A stretch of 64,000 nucleotides of DNA from Bacteroidales bacterium (GCA_017538795.1 JAFYIE010000047.1:37862-101861); one strand, 5' to 3'; positions 54,566 to 62,417 are shown, counted from the stretch's first letter. The notes: generated by a model from the sequence alone, not told the origin. Numbers and translations are program-made.

Positions 54566-55734
54566 CAAAAAAAGTCACATATCCGCTTTTGCTCATCTTG
54601 ATGTTTTTCATTACATTGACTTGTAATGCGCAGACTGTCAATGATTTAGAGAAAAAGGTCAATAAATTGCAAGGCGAGATCAAGACTTCGCAAAACCTGT
54701 TGAAAAAGACGTCGAAAAACAAGGAAACGACGTTGAAAGAGGTGGAACTTTTGCAGGCGCAGATCAAAAAGCGAGACGATTTGATCAAAACTTATGAGAA
54801 ACAGCTCGCTATTTTAAGCAAAGAGACGAAAGGATATAAAAACGACATCAGCAATCTGCAAAAAGAACTCGAGAAAAACCGTCAAGAATACGCTGATTTG
54901 CTCGTGATACACTATCGTAACAGAAACAATCTCAATAATTTACTGTTTATTTTCTCGTCGGAAGACTTCAACCAGGCGATTAGGAGAATGCGTTACATCC
55001 AACAGTTTAACGAGCTCCTTAAACATAAAATGGAGGATATTGACAACTCCAAAATTGATATTAAAAAGCGAATCGACAAGAATGAGGCCGACAAAAAACG
55101 CATTGAAAGTCTCAACGAGGTGCAGAAAAAGGAGCGAAATGAGTTAAACAAAGACAAGCAGGTGCTCAACGATAAGCTCACAAAGCTCAAAAAACAGGAA
55201 AAATCAATCAAAAAGGAGATTGACCAGAAGCAGAAGGAGACGAAGGATTTGCAGGCTAAAATCAAGAAAATTATAGAAGAAGAAGTATCTAAAAACAGGG
55301 CGAACGCCACTGTCGACACTAAGTTATCGGCGAATTTCGAGGGCAACAAGGGCAAGCTGCCATGGCCTGTCGCTAGCGGTGTGGTGACAAAAAAATACGG
55401 TAAAATACAACATCCTACACAGTCGAAAGTTGTCATTATGAACAATGGTATTGACATCAGCACTGAACAAGGATCCAATGCGTTGTGTGTGTTTGACGGA
55501 CAAGTCTCGACGGTGTTTAACACAGGTTTGACCAATGTGGTGATGGTGCGGCATGGCTTGTATTTCACGCTTTACGCGAATTTGGACAAGGTTTATGTGA
55601 AGGCAGGCGACAAGGTGAAGACAGGGGATAAGCTAGGATTAATTCACACAGGAGCCAACGACAATGTGACGACGCTGCATTTTGAGGTGTGGAATGATAA
55701 AAATAACACGAACCCGGAAACATGGTTGAAATAA
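54562..55734 (+). CDS. EnvC-like murein hydrolase activator (coiled coil plus degenerate LytM domain)
   Basis: A 390-residue exported protein: signal peptide (about 1-22, ending TCNAQ), a long coiled coil (about 25-235), then a LytM/M23 domain. The zinc ligands of active M23 peptidases are mostly replaced: NNGIDIS for HxGxD, YANL for YAHL and TTLHFEVW for PHLHFE. That is the pattern of EnvC/NlpD-type regulators, which activate amidases during cell division rather than cut peptidoglycan. Last of the dut-TPR-DUF4292-EnvC series. Confidence 0.9.
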   Translation: MTKKVTYPLLLILMFFITLTCNAQTVNDLEKKVNKLQGEIKTSQNLLKKTSKNKETTLKEVELLQAQIKKRDDLIKTYEKQLAILSKETKGYKNDISNLQKELEKNRQEYADLLVIHYRNRNNLNNLLFIFSSEDFNQAIRRMRYIQQFNELLKHKMEDIDNSKIDIKKRIDKNEADKKRIESLNEVQKKERNELNKDKQVLNDKLTKLKKQEKSIKKEIDQKQKETKDLQAKIKKIIEEEVSKNRANATVDTKLSANFEGNKGKLPWPVASGVVTKKYGKIQHPTQSKVVIMNNGIDISTEQGSNALCVFDGQVSTVFNTGLTNVVMVRHGLYFTLYANLDKVYVKAGDKVKTGDKLGLIHTGANDNVTTLHFEVWNDKNNTNPETWLK

Positions 55735-55780
55735 AGTTTAGAGTGTAGAGTTTAAAGTTTAGAGTAGTATAGAGTGTAGA
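55735..55780. repeat. Simple repeat of TTTAGAGTGTAGAG units
   Basis: Degenerate GTTTAGAGT and AGTTTAGAGTAGTATAGAGT units between the EnvC-like gene and the small lipoprotein gene. Confidence 0.6.
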
Positions 55781-55782
55781 AT

Positions 55783-55920
55783 ATGAAATATAAAAGAGTA
55801 ATACGAGTTTTGTTGATAATCAGTGTTTTGGCGATTGTTTTTTCGTCGTGTTCGAGGGCGTATGAGCCGAGCAATTATCAGAAGAAGGACAAGAAGTGCG
55901 ATTGCTCGAGGTTTAATTAG
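55783..55920 (+). CDS. Small lipoprotein, 45 residues
   Basis: MKYKRVIRVLLIISVLAIVF then SSCSRAYEPSNYQKKDKKCD and CSRFN. A positively charged start, hydrophobic core and FSSC lipobox give a lipoprotein signal. The mature part would be only about 23 residues and ends with a Cys-Asp-Cys motif. Small lipoproteins ending in similar C-x-C tails occur in Bacteroidota. Function unknown. The stop lies at the start of a TTAGTTAGAAG repeat. Confidence 0.65.
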   Translation: MKYKRVIRVLLIISVLAIVFSSCSRAYEPSNYQKKDKKCDCSRFN

Positions 55921-56016
55921 TTAGAAGTTAGTAGTTAGAAGTTGACAATTGATAATTGATAGTTGAGAATTTACAATTCAAATTAATTATCAATTTTCAA
56001 TTATCAACTATCAACT
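55918..56016. repeat. AT-rich palindromic simple repeat (ACAATTGATAATTG)
   Basis: TTAGAAGTTAG units followed by GACAATTGATAATTGATAG and the inverse CAATTATCAACTATCAAC, forming a long imperfect hairpin. Confidence 0.65.
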
Positions 56017-56046
56017 AAAAAAGTCAGCGATTGCTGACTTTTTTTG
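56017..56046. terminator. Bidirectional intrinsic terminator
   Basis: AAAAAAGTCAGC pairs with GCTGACTTTTTTT around GATT. A- and T-runs on both sides let it serve both the rightward lipoprotein gene and the leftward tRNA-Pro. Confidence 0.85.
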
Positions 56047-56048
56047 TG

Positions 56049-56122
56049 TCGGGATGACAAGATTCGAACTTGCGGCCTCTTCGTCCCGAACGAAGCGCGC
56101 TACCGGGCTGCGCTACATCCCG
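56049..56122 (-). tRNA. tRNA-Pro (anticodon CGG)
   Basis: Minus strand: acceptor CGGGATG pairs with CATCCCG. D-arm TAGCGCAGCCCGGTAGCGC. Anticodon stem-loop CTTCG-TTCGGGA-CGAAG. T-arm AGTTCGAATCT. Discriminator A. CCA is not encoded. Confidence 0.95.
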
Positions 56123-56140
56123 AACCCGATTTTCGGACTG

Positions 56141-56148
56141 CAAAAATA
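56141..56148 (-). promoter_or_regulatory. -7 element TATTTTTG of tRNA-Pro
   Basis: TATTTTTG followed by C, 18 bp upstream of the mature 5' end. Confidence 0.65.
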
Positions 56149-56190
56149 CAACTTTTTTTTATTTGATAAAGGATTTTAAAAAATATTTTT

Positions 56191-56262
56191 GTCTTTAGTC
56201 ATCATTTTCCAGTTGCCACCTTTCTTCGAAAGTTGAAGACTGTCAAATTGATGACCAAAGAC
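56191..56262. repeat. Hairpin repeat with GTCTTTAGTCATCA arms, unrelated core
   Basis: Left arm GTCTTTAGTCATCATTT pairs with AAATTGATGACCAAAGAC. The arms match the 4461-4625 pair but the core (CCAGTTGCCACCTTTCTTCG) is different. It lies just downstream of the gate-domain gene. Confidence 0.75.
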
Positions 56263-56268
56263 ATTACA

Positions 56269-57207
56269 TTATTGTATATTACGAAATTTCATTTCCAGTT
56301 TCCTTTCCCAAACAAGTAATAATGACATTGCCCAGCGGGAAAGGAGCATCCAGAGGAAGTTGCCACCGATGGCGGTGAAGAGAAGCAAATCCTCGAGATT
56401 GCTGTGAGAAACGCCGATGTGATGGTTTAAAATGTCGTTTTCTTCTTTTGTAGTTGAGCCTGTTTCAGCTTCGTCAATCATCACTGCGGCGCCGTAGGCG
56501 AGGCCGAGAGTGTTGGCGACAAGCCATAGAAACGCTGTGCGAGGCGGAAGGCCAAAGAAAATCATCACTGGCTTCAGGAAGTTGGCGATGTATTTTATAA
56601 TGCCGAACTCGTTGAGAATACGCTGCAAAAGCGTCAAAGCATAGACGAGTACTATCATCAGGCCGACAGTTTTGAGCGTGCGTAGTGCCCAACTTTTCAA
56701 CATTTCAACAAAGGTAACGTTTTCTGCCATTACAAGATGTGATTCACCTGCGACAAATTCTCCAGGCATTATTTTATTTAAAACAAAAGCCAAAACAAAA
56801 GCCGATAGTGTTCTGATAACCACTATTCTAATGGCGGAGGAGCCTGTTTTGGCTTGGACAGTGGTTTCGACAATCATATTGTGCGAGCAGAGCACCATCA
56901 CGGCGAGGATAGTGGCTTCGCGCATGCTTAATTCGAGCGTGCTCATGACGGCCATAGCGGTGTAGCAGTTAACGAAATAGCCTGAGACGTAGGCGAGTGC
57001 GGCCTCACCAGGCAGTCCGAAGCTTGAGAATAGCGGCGTCAAAAGCTCAGAAATCCATTCAATGACCCCGAAATATTGCAGGAGCATGATGGCAAACGAC
57101 ACGCCGACCATGATTTTGGTGAGCCACCAGATGGTCTTCAGCGCGCTTGGAGTAGCAGAGCGCACACAAGAAAGCATGCGCTCTGTAAATCTTTGATTTT
57201 CAGACAT
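56269..57207 (-). CDS. Nucleoside-recognition (Gate) domain membrane protein
   Basis: A 312-residue polytopic inner-membrane protein with two gate-type repeats: IWWLTKIMVGVSFAIMLLQY with LPGEAALAYVSGYFVNCYTA, and LVYALTLLQRILNEFGIIKY with LPPRTAFLWLVANTLGLAYG. Proteins of this YjiH/SpmA-like kind are presumed transporters with unknown substrates. It starts one base after the S46 peptidase stop, so the two are likely cotranscribed. Confidence 0.85.
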   Translation of the reverse strand: MSENQRFTERMLSCVRSATPSALKTIWWLTKIMVGVSFAIMLLQYFGVIEWISELLTPLFSSFGLPGEAALAYVSGYFVNCYTAMAVMSTLELSMREATILAVMVLCSHNMIVETTVQAKTGSSAIRIVVIRTLSAFVLAFVLNKIMPGEFVAGESHLVMAENVTFVEMLKSWALRTLKTVGLMIVLVYALTLLQRILNEFGIIKYIANFLKPVMIFFGLPPRTAFLWLVANTLGLAYGAAVMIDEAETGSTTKEENDILNHHIGVSHSNLEDLLLFTAIGGNFLWMLLSRWAMSLLLVWERKLEMKFRNIQ

Positions 57208-57208
57208 A

Positions 57209-59338
57209 TTACTCTGCTATGGTCATTTCGTCGATGAGACGTGTGCAGCCTGCGTATTTGTCGATGAGGAACAACACGTAACGGATGTCGACGCTGATGT
57301 TCTTGCAAATCGAAGGGTCGTAGACGAGGTCGCTCATCGTGCCTTCCCAGGTACGGTCGAAGTTCAATCCAAGGAGTTCGCCGTTGGCGTTGAGGATTGG
57401 GCTGCCGCTGTTACCGCCGGTGGTATGGTTGCCAGCGATGAATGCCACGTGCATTGTGCCGTCTTTGTCGGCATAGCGACCGAAGTCCTTGGCATCGTAA
57501 AGCTCGTGTAATCTGTCGGTCACAACGTAATCGTAGATGTTTGGATCCTCTTTTTGCATAATACCGTCGAGGGTAGTGAAATGACGATATGTGACAGCGT
57601 CTTTCGGTTTGAAACCGCCCACCTTGCCGTAAGTCACGCGGAGGGTGAAGTTGGCGTCAGGGTAGAGGTTGCGCTCGGGATAAACCTCAGGAATCATCTT
57701 CATCTGGCCTTCCATGTAAACGCGGCGCAGGTTGTTGATACGGTTGTTGCATTCTTTCGATTTTGGCAAAACGTTCTCAACATAGAAGTTCATCATGCTG
57801 TTAACAGCAACAACAGCCGGATCTTTCGCAAGTTTCTTTGCCATTGAAGGCTTGAAATTGTCGAGCATCACGATGATCTCTTCTTCAGATGTTAAAATTG
57901 ATTTGCTAAAAAGATAATCGACGTAAGATTTTACATTTCCCTTGAATTTCTTATCGATCTCATTTAAAATCTCAGGGCGGAAATCCTCCGGCTGGTTAGC
58001 GCGGTAAGCCGTAAGCATGGTTACCGCCACCTCTTCATCGATTGGCTGATAATAATCCTTGAAAAATGCTGTAGTTGATTGTCTTAAATCATCGATTAAT
58101 TCATCGATTTCCTCTTGCGGAGTGCCTTTTGTAACCTCAGCAAGCTTTGCAAAATTAGCGGCATATTCAAGCAATTCTATTGACAGGCCAGCTTCGGTGA
58201 GATAAGTTGTAGCCATGCGATATTTTTCATATTCGGCATAGACAGCGTCAAAATCGCGGAGGGCGTGCAAGTATTTCATACGGGCTCGAGTCTCCTGGCA
58301 CCAGTTGATATAAGCCTCTTCAAAAGCTTGTTTTCTCTCGATTCCCTTGAAATTGCGAATGCCTTCGATGACGCCCATCCATTTCTTCCAGCCGTTGCCG
58401 AGACCTGCGTGCTTTGATGCGTACTGGATACGCACTTTAGCGTCTTTTTCCTGATATTTATTGTAGATGTTGAGAATCTGAGTACGGAGGTCGACAACCA
58501 CAGGATAAATCACATTAGCCTCTTGATTTACAGCAACTGACGGCAAATATTCGTTGGTGCGGGCAGGATAGCCGAAAACGAAGGTGAAATCGCCTTTTTC
58601 GACACCTTTCAGCGAGATAGTGAAGTGATAATCAGGTTTGTAAGGCTGGCCATCCTTATAGATGCGGAAGATTGAAAAATCCCCGGTGTGACGAGGCCAA
58701 ACCCAGTTGTCGGTATCGCCGCCGAACTTACCGATATTTGAAGGTGGAGCGCCGACCATACGGACATCGTCGAACACCTCGTTGTACATCAGAAAGTATT
58801 GATTACCAATGTAGAACGACTCGACAGACACCTTATATTCGGTATCTTTTTCAGCTTCTTCGATGATGCTTTTGATATGCTTTTTTATGATATCGGCACG
58901 TTCTTCGTCGGTTGTCTCGTCGGTGATGTTTTCGAGCACTCTGTCGGTGACATCGACCATGTTTTTCAGCATGATGGCTGTGAGGCCTGGGCAAGCGAGT
59001 TCTTCTTCAGGAGTCATCGCCCAGAAGCCCTCGGTGAGGTAGTCGTGCTCAACGGTCGAATGTTTCTGTATCCAGTCGAAGCCGCAGTGATGGTTAGTGA
59101 GGAGCAGTCCCTGATCGCTGACGAGTTCGCCAGTGCAGCCGCCTCCGAAGAGCACCACGGCGTCTTTCATTGAACTGTGATTGATTGAAAAGATGTCGTC
59201 GGCAGTGATTTTCATGCCCATAGCCTGCATCTCGGCTTCGTTACGCTGAAGCAAAGCAGGAATCCACATGCCTTCGTCAGCACGAACGATGGTGCCGAAA
59301 AGAATGATTGTGATAATTGCTAATAATGATTTTTTCAT
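57209..59338 (-). CDS. S46 family dipeptidyl-peptidase (DPP7/DPP11-like)
   Basis: A 709-residue exported serine exopeptidase removing dipeptides from peptide N-termini in the periplasm. Signal peptide MKKSLLAIITIILFGTIVRA. The catalytic His is in LLTNHHCGFD and the Ser in TGGNSGSPILNANGELLGLN. The following FDRTWEGTMSD has Arg at the position I recall as distinguishing acidic-residue-specific DPP11 from DPP7 (Gly), so Asp/Glu preference is suggested. The frame is open to 59473, but those codons are REP-like repeat. The signal peptide sets the start at 59338. Confidence 0.9.
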   Translation of the reverse strand: MKKSLLAIITIILFGTIVRADEGMWIPALLQRNEAEMQAMGMKITADDIFSINHSSMKDAVVLFGGGCTGELVSDQGLLLTNHHCGFDWIQKHSTVEHDYLTEGFWAMTPEEELACPGLTAIMLKNMVDVTDRVLENITDETTDEERADIIKKHIKSIIEEAEKDTEYKVSVESFYIGNQYFLMYNEVFDDVRMVGAPPSNIGKFGGDTDNWVWPRHTGDFSIFRIYKDGQPYKPDYHFTISLKGVEKGDFTFVFGYPARTNEYLPSVAVNQEANVIYPVVVDLRTQILNIYNKYQEKDAKVRIQYASKHAGLGNGWKKWMGVIEGIRNFKGIERKQAFEEAYINWCQETRARMKYLHALRDFDAVYAEYEKYRMATTYLTEAGLSIELLEYAANFAKLAEVTKGTPQEEIDELIDDLRQSTTAFFKDYYQPIDEEVAVTMLTAYRANQPEDFRPEILNEIDKKFKGNVKSYVDYLFSKSILTSEEEIIVMLDNFKPSMAKKLAKDPAVVAVNSMMNFYVENVLPKSKECNNRINNLRRVYMEGQMKMIPEVYPERNLYPDANFTLRVTYGKVGGFKPKDAVTYRHFTTLDGIMQKEDPNIYDYVVTDRLHELYDAKDFGRYADKDGTMHVAFIAGNHTTGGNSGSPILNANGELLGLNFDRTWEGTMSDLVYDPSICKNISVDIRYVLFLIDKYAGCTRLIDEMTIAE

Positions 59339-59368
59339 ATTTATTAAATTTAAACTTTCAATCAAATT

Positions 59369-59457
59369 CGTCATTTCGAGCGAAACGTAGTGGAGTCGAG
59401 AAATCTCCTGCAATGAATGAGATTTCTCCATTCCGCTTAGCTTCAGTCGAAATGACG
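59369..59457. repeat. REP-like palindrome (GTCATTTCGA ends), copy upstream of the S46 gene
   Basis: CGTCATTTCGAGCGAAACG at the left and TCAGTCGAAATGACG at the right, with GAGAAATCTCC and GAGATTTCTCC as inner arms. About 89 bp in total, between rlmH and the S46 peptidase gene. Confidence 0.85.
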
Positions 59458-59465
59458 GGAAGAAA

Positions 59466-59939
59466 TCAATCATGATGATAAGATTCTCCTTTTAAAATTG
59501 TGAATGCCCGATAAAGCTGCTCTGTAAAAACCAGTCGCACCATCTGATGCGAGAATGTCATCTCCGAGAGGCTGATTTTCGCGTTTGCTTTGTCGTAGAC
59601 CTCCTGCGAGAAGCCGTAAGGTCCACCTATTACAAACACTAATCGTTTGCAACCTGTATTCATCTGACGTTCAAGCCATTGCGAGAAGCCACGCGATGAG
59701 AAGGTCTTGCCGTTTTCATCGAGAAGAACTATCTCGTCGCCTGTCATGAACTGCGCTAAAAGCAGCTCGCCTTCGAGTTTTTTCTGCTGCGCCTCCGACA
59801 AAGTCTTACGGTTCTTGATGTCGGGAATGACCTTCATCTCGAACTGCGCGTAATGCTCTAACCGACTGATATACTTTAAGATACCAGTCTCGAGATAAGC
59901 CTCGTCGGTCTTTCCTATCACGAGCAACACTATTTTCAC
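59466..59939 (-). CDS. rlmH: 23S rRNA (pseudouridine1915-N3)-methyltransferase RlmH
   Basis: SPOUT-class methyltransferase acting on pseudouridine 1915 of 23S rRNA in the assembled ribosome. A 157-residue protein: MKIVLLVIGKTDEAYLETGI, LLDENGKTFSSRGFSQWLE, and the knot motif VFVIGGPYGFSQEVYDKANA with FSHQMVRLVFTEQLYRAF. A TATCTTTG element lies at 59944-59951, implying an almost leaderless message. Confidence 0.96.
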   Translation of the reverse strand: MKIVLLVIGKTDEAYLETGILKYISRLEHYAQFEMKVIPDIKNRKTLSEAQQKKLEGELLLAQFMTGDEIVLLDENGKTFSSRGFSQWLERQMNTGCKRLVFVIGGPYGFSQEVYDKANAKISLSEMTFSHQMVRLVFTEQLYRAFTILKGESYHHD

Positions 59940-59960
59940 GTCGCAAAGATAGTAAAAATT

Positions 59961-60650
59961 TTAGTTGCCAGCGCATGCAACTGTCGCCACACTTATTTTT
60001 ATTCCTTCGACCCGCATCAAAGCCTTGCCAGCAGACATTAAGGTGGCGCCGGTGGTGAGCACGTCGTCGACCAGTAGAACGTGTCTGTTTCGCAATTTTT
60101 CAGCGTTTTTAAGCTCAAAAATATCTTTCACGTTTTCCCAACGCTCATCACGAGATTTTTTTGTTTGCGTTGCGGTGAAGACACTCCTCTCGAGACGTTT
60201 TTCGGCAATGGGGACATTCATGATTTCGCTAATTCCCTCGGCGATGACATGACTTTGGTTGTATCCACGAATTTTTTCTTTCTTAGGATGTAATGGGACA
60301 GGTATTATAAAATCAATTCCTTGATAATTCGGAGCTTTTAGTAGACTTTTCCCGATTTCCTGACCTAAAAAGATTCCATTTTCACGACAGCCATGATATT
60401 TAAGGCCATGAACGAGATGTTGCACTTTACCTGTTTTGCTGAAAAAAAACTCCGCTGTCACCGCGTTGAACGACATCTGGCCGTAGAACATCTGGGCAAG
60501 AGGATTGTCGGGATGAAGTTCGTAGCCTGTTTTAGGCAAAAGGAAACGGCAAGTGGTGCAAACGGTGTCCTCGCCTTCGAGAAGAAGCGTGCCGCAAGCG
60601 GCGCAAACACGCGGAAACAATAGATTTAGCAATGATTTGAGTAGTTTCAT
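59961..60650 (-). CDS. ComF family phosphoribosyltransferase-like protein
   Basis: A 229-residue protein. The N-terminal zinc motif is CAACG and CTTC, and the PRTase-like loop is HVLLVDDVLTTGATLMSAGK, with VPLHPKKEKIRGYNQSHVIA upstream. ComF is needed for natural DNA uptake in some bacteria, and relatives occur widely without a defined reaction. The start at 60650 (MKLLKSLLNLLFPRVC) is preferred to 60680, whose extra codons are less conserved. Confidence 0.9.
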   Translation of the reverse strand: MKLLKSLLNLLFPRVCAACGTLLLEGEDTVCTTCRFLLPKTGYELHPDNPLAQMFYGQMSFNAVTAEFFFSKTGKVQHLVHGLKYHGCRENGIFLGQEIGKSLLKAPNYQGIDFIIPVPLHPKKEKIRGYNQSHVIAEGISEIMNVPIAEKRLERSVFTATQTKKSRDERWENVKDIFELKNAEKLRNRHVLLVDDVLTTGATLMSAGKALMRVEGIKISVATVACAGN

Positions 60651-60673
60651 AAAAATGATTTTTAATTGTTTAT

Positions 60674-60750
60674 GAGCCATTAGGTGTTAGCCATTAGGAC
60701 TGTTCTTCCTTAAACTTCTAATGGCTAATAGCTAGTGGCTAATGGCTAAT
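60674..60750. repeat. TTAGCCATTAG simple/inverted repeat
   Basis: GAGCCATTAGGTGTTAGCCA and, inverted, CTAATGGCTAATAGCTAG with TGGCTAATGGCTAAT. It covers the comF-ACT gap and the 3' end of the ACT gene. Confidence 0.7.
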
Positions 60751-60987
60751 TTTCAATACTGCCGATTTCACTTCAATTCCGTCGAGTTTGCCGAGTTGGC
60801 CGGTGAGGGAACCTATCTCGTCAGTGGTGCCTTCAACCACGAGATTGATGAGGCTCATGCCTTCAGTTCGGGGCAATCCAAGACGTCCGATGATAATGTC
60901 GGAATGTTTCGAAATAATAGCATTTACTGATGGTGCCGATTCACGATTTTCAATTCCGATAATAACAGTGCCGATACGTTTTTCCAT
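60739..60987 (-). CDS. TM1266-like ACT-domain protein (iron-only hydrogenase system regulator family)
   Basis: An 82-residue ACT-like domain: MEKRIGTVIIGIENRESAPS, VNAIISKHSDIIIGRLGLPR and LINLVVEGTTDEIGSLTGQL. It strongly resembles the TM1266 family, usually next to [FeFe]-hydrogenase maturation genes, which are absent here. The start at 60987 is chosen because further upstream codons read into the 28-bp palindrome (ATG at 60993 is an alternative). The last three residues and the stop (ISH-stop) come from the TTAGCCATTAG repeat. Confidence 0.85.
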   Translation of the reverse strand: MEKRIGTVIIGIENRESAPSVNAIISKHSDIIIGRLGLPRTEGMSLINLVVEGTTDEIGSLTGQLGKLDGIEVKSAVLKISH

Positions 60988-61008
60988 AATCATTTTGATT
61001 TTAAATGC

Positions 61009-61036
61009 GTAGAGACGCGCCATTGCACGTCTCTAC
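61009..61036. repeat. 28-bp palindromic element, intergenic copy
   Basis: GTAGAGACGCGCC and GGTGC-like centre to CACGTCTCTAC, one or a few bases from the copies in tsaB and the DUF4175-like gene. Between the ACT gene and tRNA-Lys. Confidence 0.85.
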
Positions 61037-61042
61037 ATTTCG

Positions 61043-61115
61043 TACATCCTCAGGGATTCGAACCCTGGACCCATTGATTAAGAGTCAATTGCTCTACCAA
61101 CTGAGCTAAGGATGC
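61043..61115 (-). tRNA. tRNA-Lys (anticodon CTT)
   Basis: Minus strand: acceptor GCATCCT against AGGATGT (G-T closing pair), D-arm TAGCTCAGTTGGTAGAGC, anticodon stem-loop ATTGA-CTCTTAA-TCAAT, T-arm GGTTCGAATCC. CCA is not encoded. Confidence 0.94.
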
Positions 61116-61132
61116 ATCTCTTTTTCAGGCTG

Positions 61133-61140
61133 CAAAAATA
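61133..61140 (-). promoter_or_regulatory. -7 element TATTTTTG of tRNA-Lys
   Basis: TATTTTTG followed by C, 17 bp upstream of the mature 5' end. Confidence 0.65.
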
Positions 61141-61190
61141 CTACATATTTTAATACGTGCAACATTTTTCTTAAAAATATTTTTTTGAGT

Positions 61191-61299
61191 CGTCATTTCG
61201 AGCGAAACGGAGTGAAGTCGAGAAATCTCCGGCAATTGATTTGTTGCAATTCATTTGTCGGAGATTTCTCCATTCCGCTTTGCTCCAGTCGAAATGACG
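61191..61299. repeat. REP-like palindrome (GTCATTTCGA ends), copy upstream of argF, plus extra half end
   Basis: CGTCATTTCGAGCGAAACGG at the left, CCAGTCGAAATGACG at the right, inner arms GAGAAATCTCC and GGAGATTTCTCC. A further TCAGTCGAAATGACGG end is repeated at 61314-61329. The roughly 300-bp gap between tRNA-Lys and argF holds only this and promoters. Confidence 0.85.
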
Positions 61300-61370
61300 T
61301 GAGGAATGTTTGTTTCAGTCGAAATGACGGAAAGTTTTTATTTTTTTTATTAATTGAATTATCTTTTTCG

Positions 61371-61378
61371 TAATTTTG
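61371..61378 (+). promoter_or_regulatory. -7 element TAATTTTG of argF
   Basis: TAATTTTG followed by C, 38 bp before the argF start. No recognised arginine operator. Confidence 0.6.
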
Positions 61379-61415
61379 CAAAAAATTTGAAAACAACATT
61401 AAAAAGTAAATAATT

Positions 61416-62417
61416 ATGGCATTCAACCTCAGAAACAGAAGCTTCTTGAAGCTTTTAGACTTCACTCCAGAAGAGATTAAGTTCTTCCTCACATTGGCAG
61501 CTGACCTTAAGCACGCCAAATACACCGGCACAGAACAGCCACGCTTGAAAGGCAAGAACATCGCCCTTATTTTCGAAAAGACTTCGACACGTACACGCTG
61601 CGCTTTCGAGACAGCAGCTTACGATCAGGGCGCTCACGTCACTTACCTCGGCCCAACAGGTTCACAGATTGGTGTTAAGGAGTCAATGAAAGACACAGCA
61701 CGCGTTCTCGGACGTATGTACGACGGTATCGAATACCGCGGCTTCGCCCAGAAGACAGTGGAAGAACTCGCTGAATATGCTGGTGTTCCGGTTTGGAACG
61801 GCTTGACCAACGAATTCCACCCGACACAGATTCTCGCCGACTTCCTCACAATGCAGGAGCATGTCGACAAACCTCTCAACCAGGTTACTTACGCTTACAT
61901 CGGCGATGCCCGTTTCAACATGGGTAACAGCTTGATGGTCGGTGGCGCAAAGATGGGTATGGACGTCCGTATCGTGGCTCCAAAGGCTCTCCAGCCTTCA
62001 AAAGAACTCATCGACACCTGCAAGAAGATCGCTAAAGAGACAGGCGCAAAGGTTACAGTGACCGACGACGTCGCGAAAGGCGTTAAAGGCTGCGACTTCC
62101 TCTACACAGACGTGTGGGTATCAATGGGCGAACCGGCTGAGGTCTGGAAACAGCGTATCGACCTCCTCCGTCCATATCAGGTCAACCAGAAGATGATGGA
62201 CATGACCGGCAACAAGAACTGCAAGTTCATGCACTGCCTCCCAGCATACCACAACCTCGAGACACAGGTCGGCCGCGACGTTAACAAACAGTTCGGTTTG
62301 GACGGCATCGAAGTCACAGAAGAAGTGTTCGAAGGCAAGAACAGCATCGTGTTCGACGAAGCTGAAAACCGTATGCACACCATCAAAGCCGTTATGGTTG
62401 CAACTTTAGGTGACTAA
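61416..62417 (+). CDS. argF: Ornithine carbamoyltransferase
   Basis: Forms citrulline from ornithine and carbamoyl phosphate (or the reverse in arginine catabolism). A 333-residue protein with carbamoyl-phosphate motif [31 protein letters not shown] and the ornithine-site FMHCLPAYH. The sequence reads as a true OTCase rather than the N-succinyl- or N-acetyl-ornithine enzyme that many Bacteroidota have. No arc or other arg genes adjoin, so biosynthetic or catabolic use cannot be decided. A terminator follows. Confidence 0.93.
   Translation: MAFNLRNRSFLKLLDFTPEEIKFFLTLAADLKHAKYTGTEQPRLKGKNIALIFEKTSTRTRCAFETAAYDQGAHVTYLGPTGSQIGVKESMKDTARVLGRMYDGIEYRGFAQKTVEELAEYAGVPVWNGLTNEFHPTQILADFLTMQEHVDKPLNQVTYAYIGDARFNMGNSLMVGGAKMGMDVRIVAPKALQPSKELIDTCKKIAKETGAKVTVTDDVAKGVKGCDFLYTDVWVSMGEPAEVWKQRIDLLRPYQVNQKMMDMTGNKNCKFMHCLPAYHNLETQVGRDVNKQFGLDGIEVTEEVFEGKNSIVFDEAENRMHTIKAVMVATLGD

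Noticed and set aside
59339-59473. N-terminal extension of the S46 peptidase to 59473
   Set aside because: The added codons translate the REP-like palindrome. A signal peptide begins at 59338.
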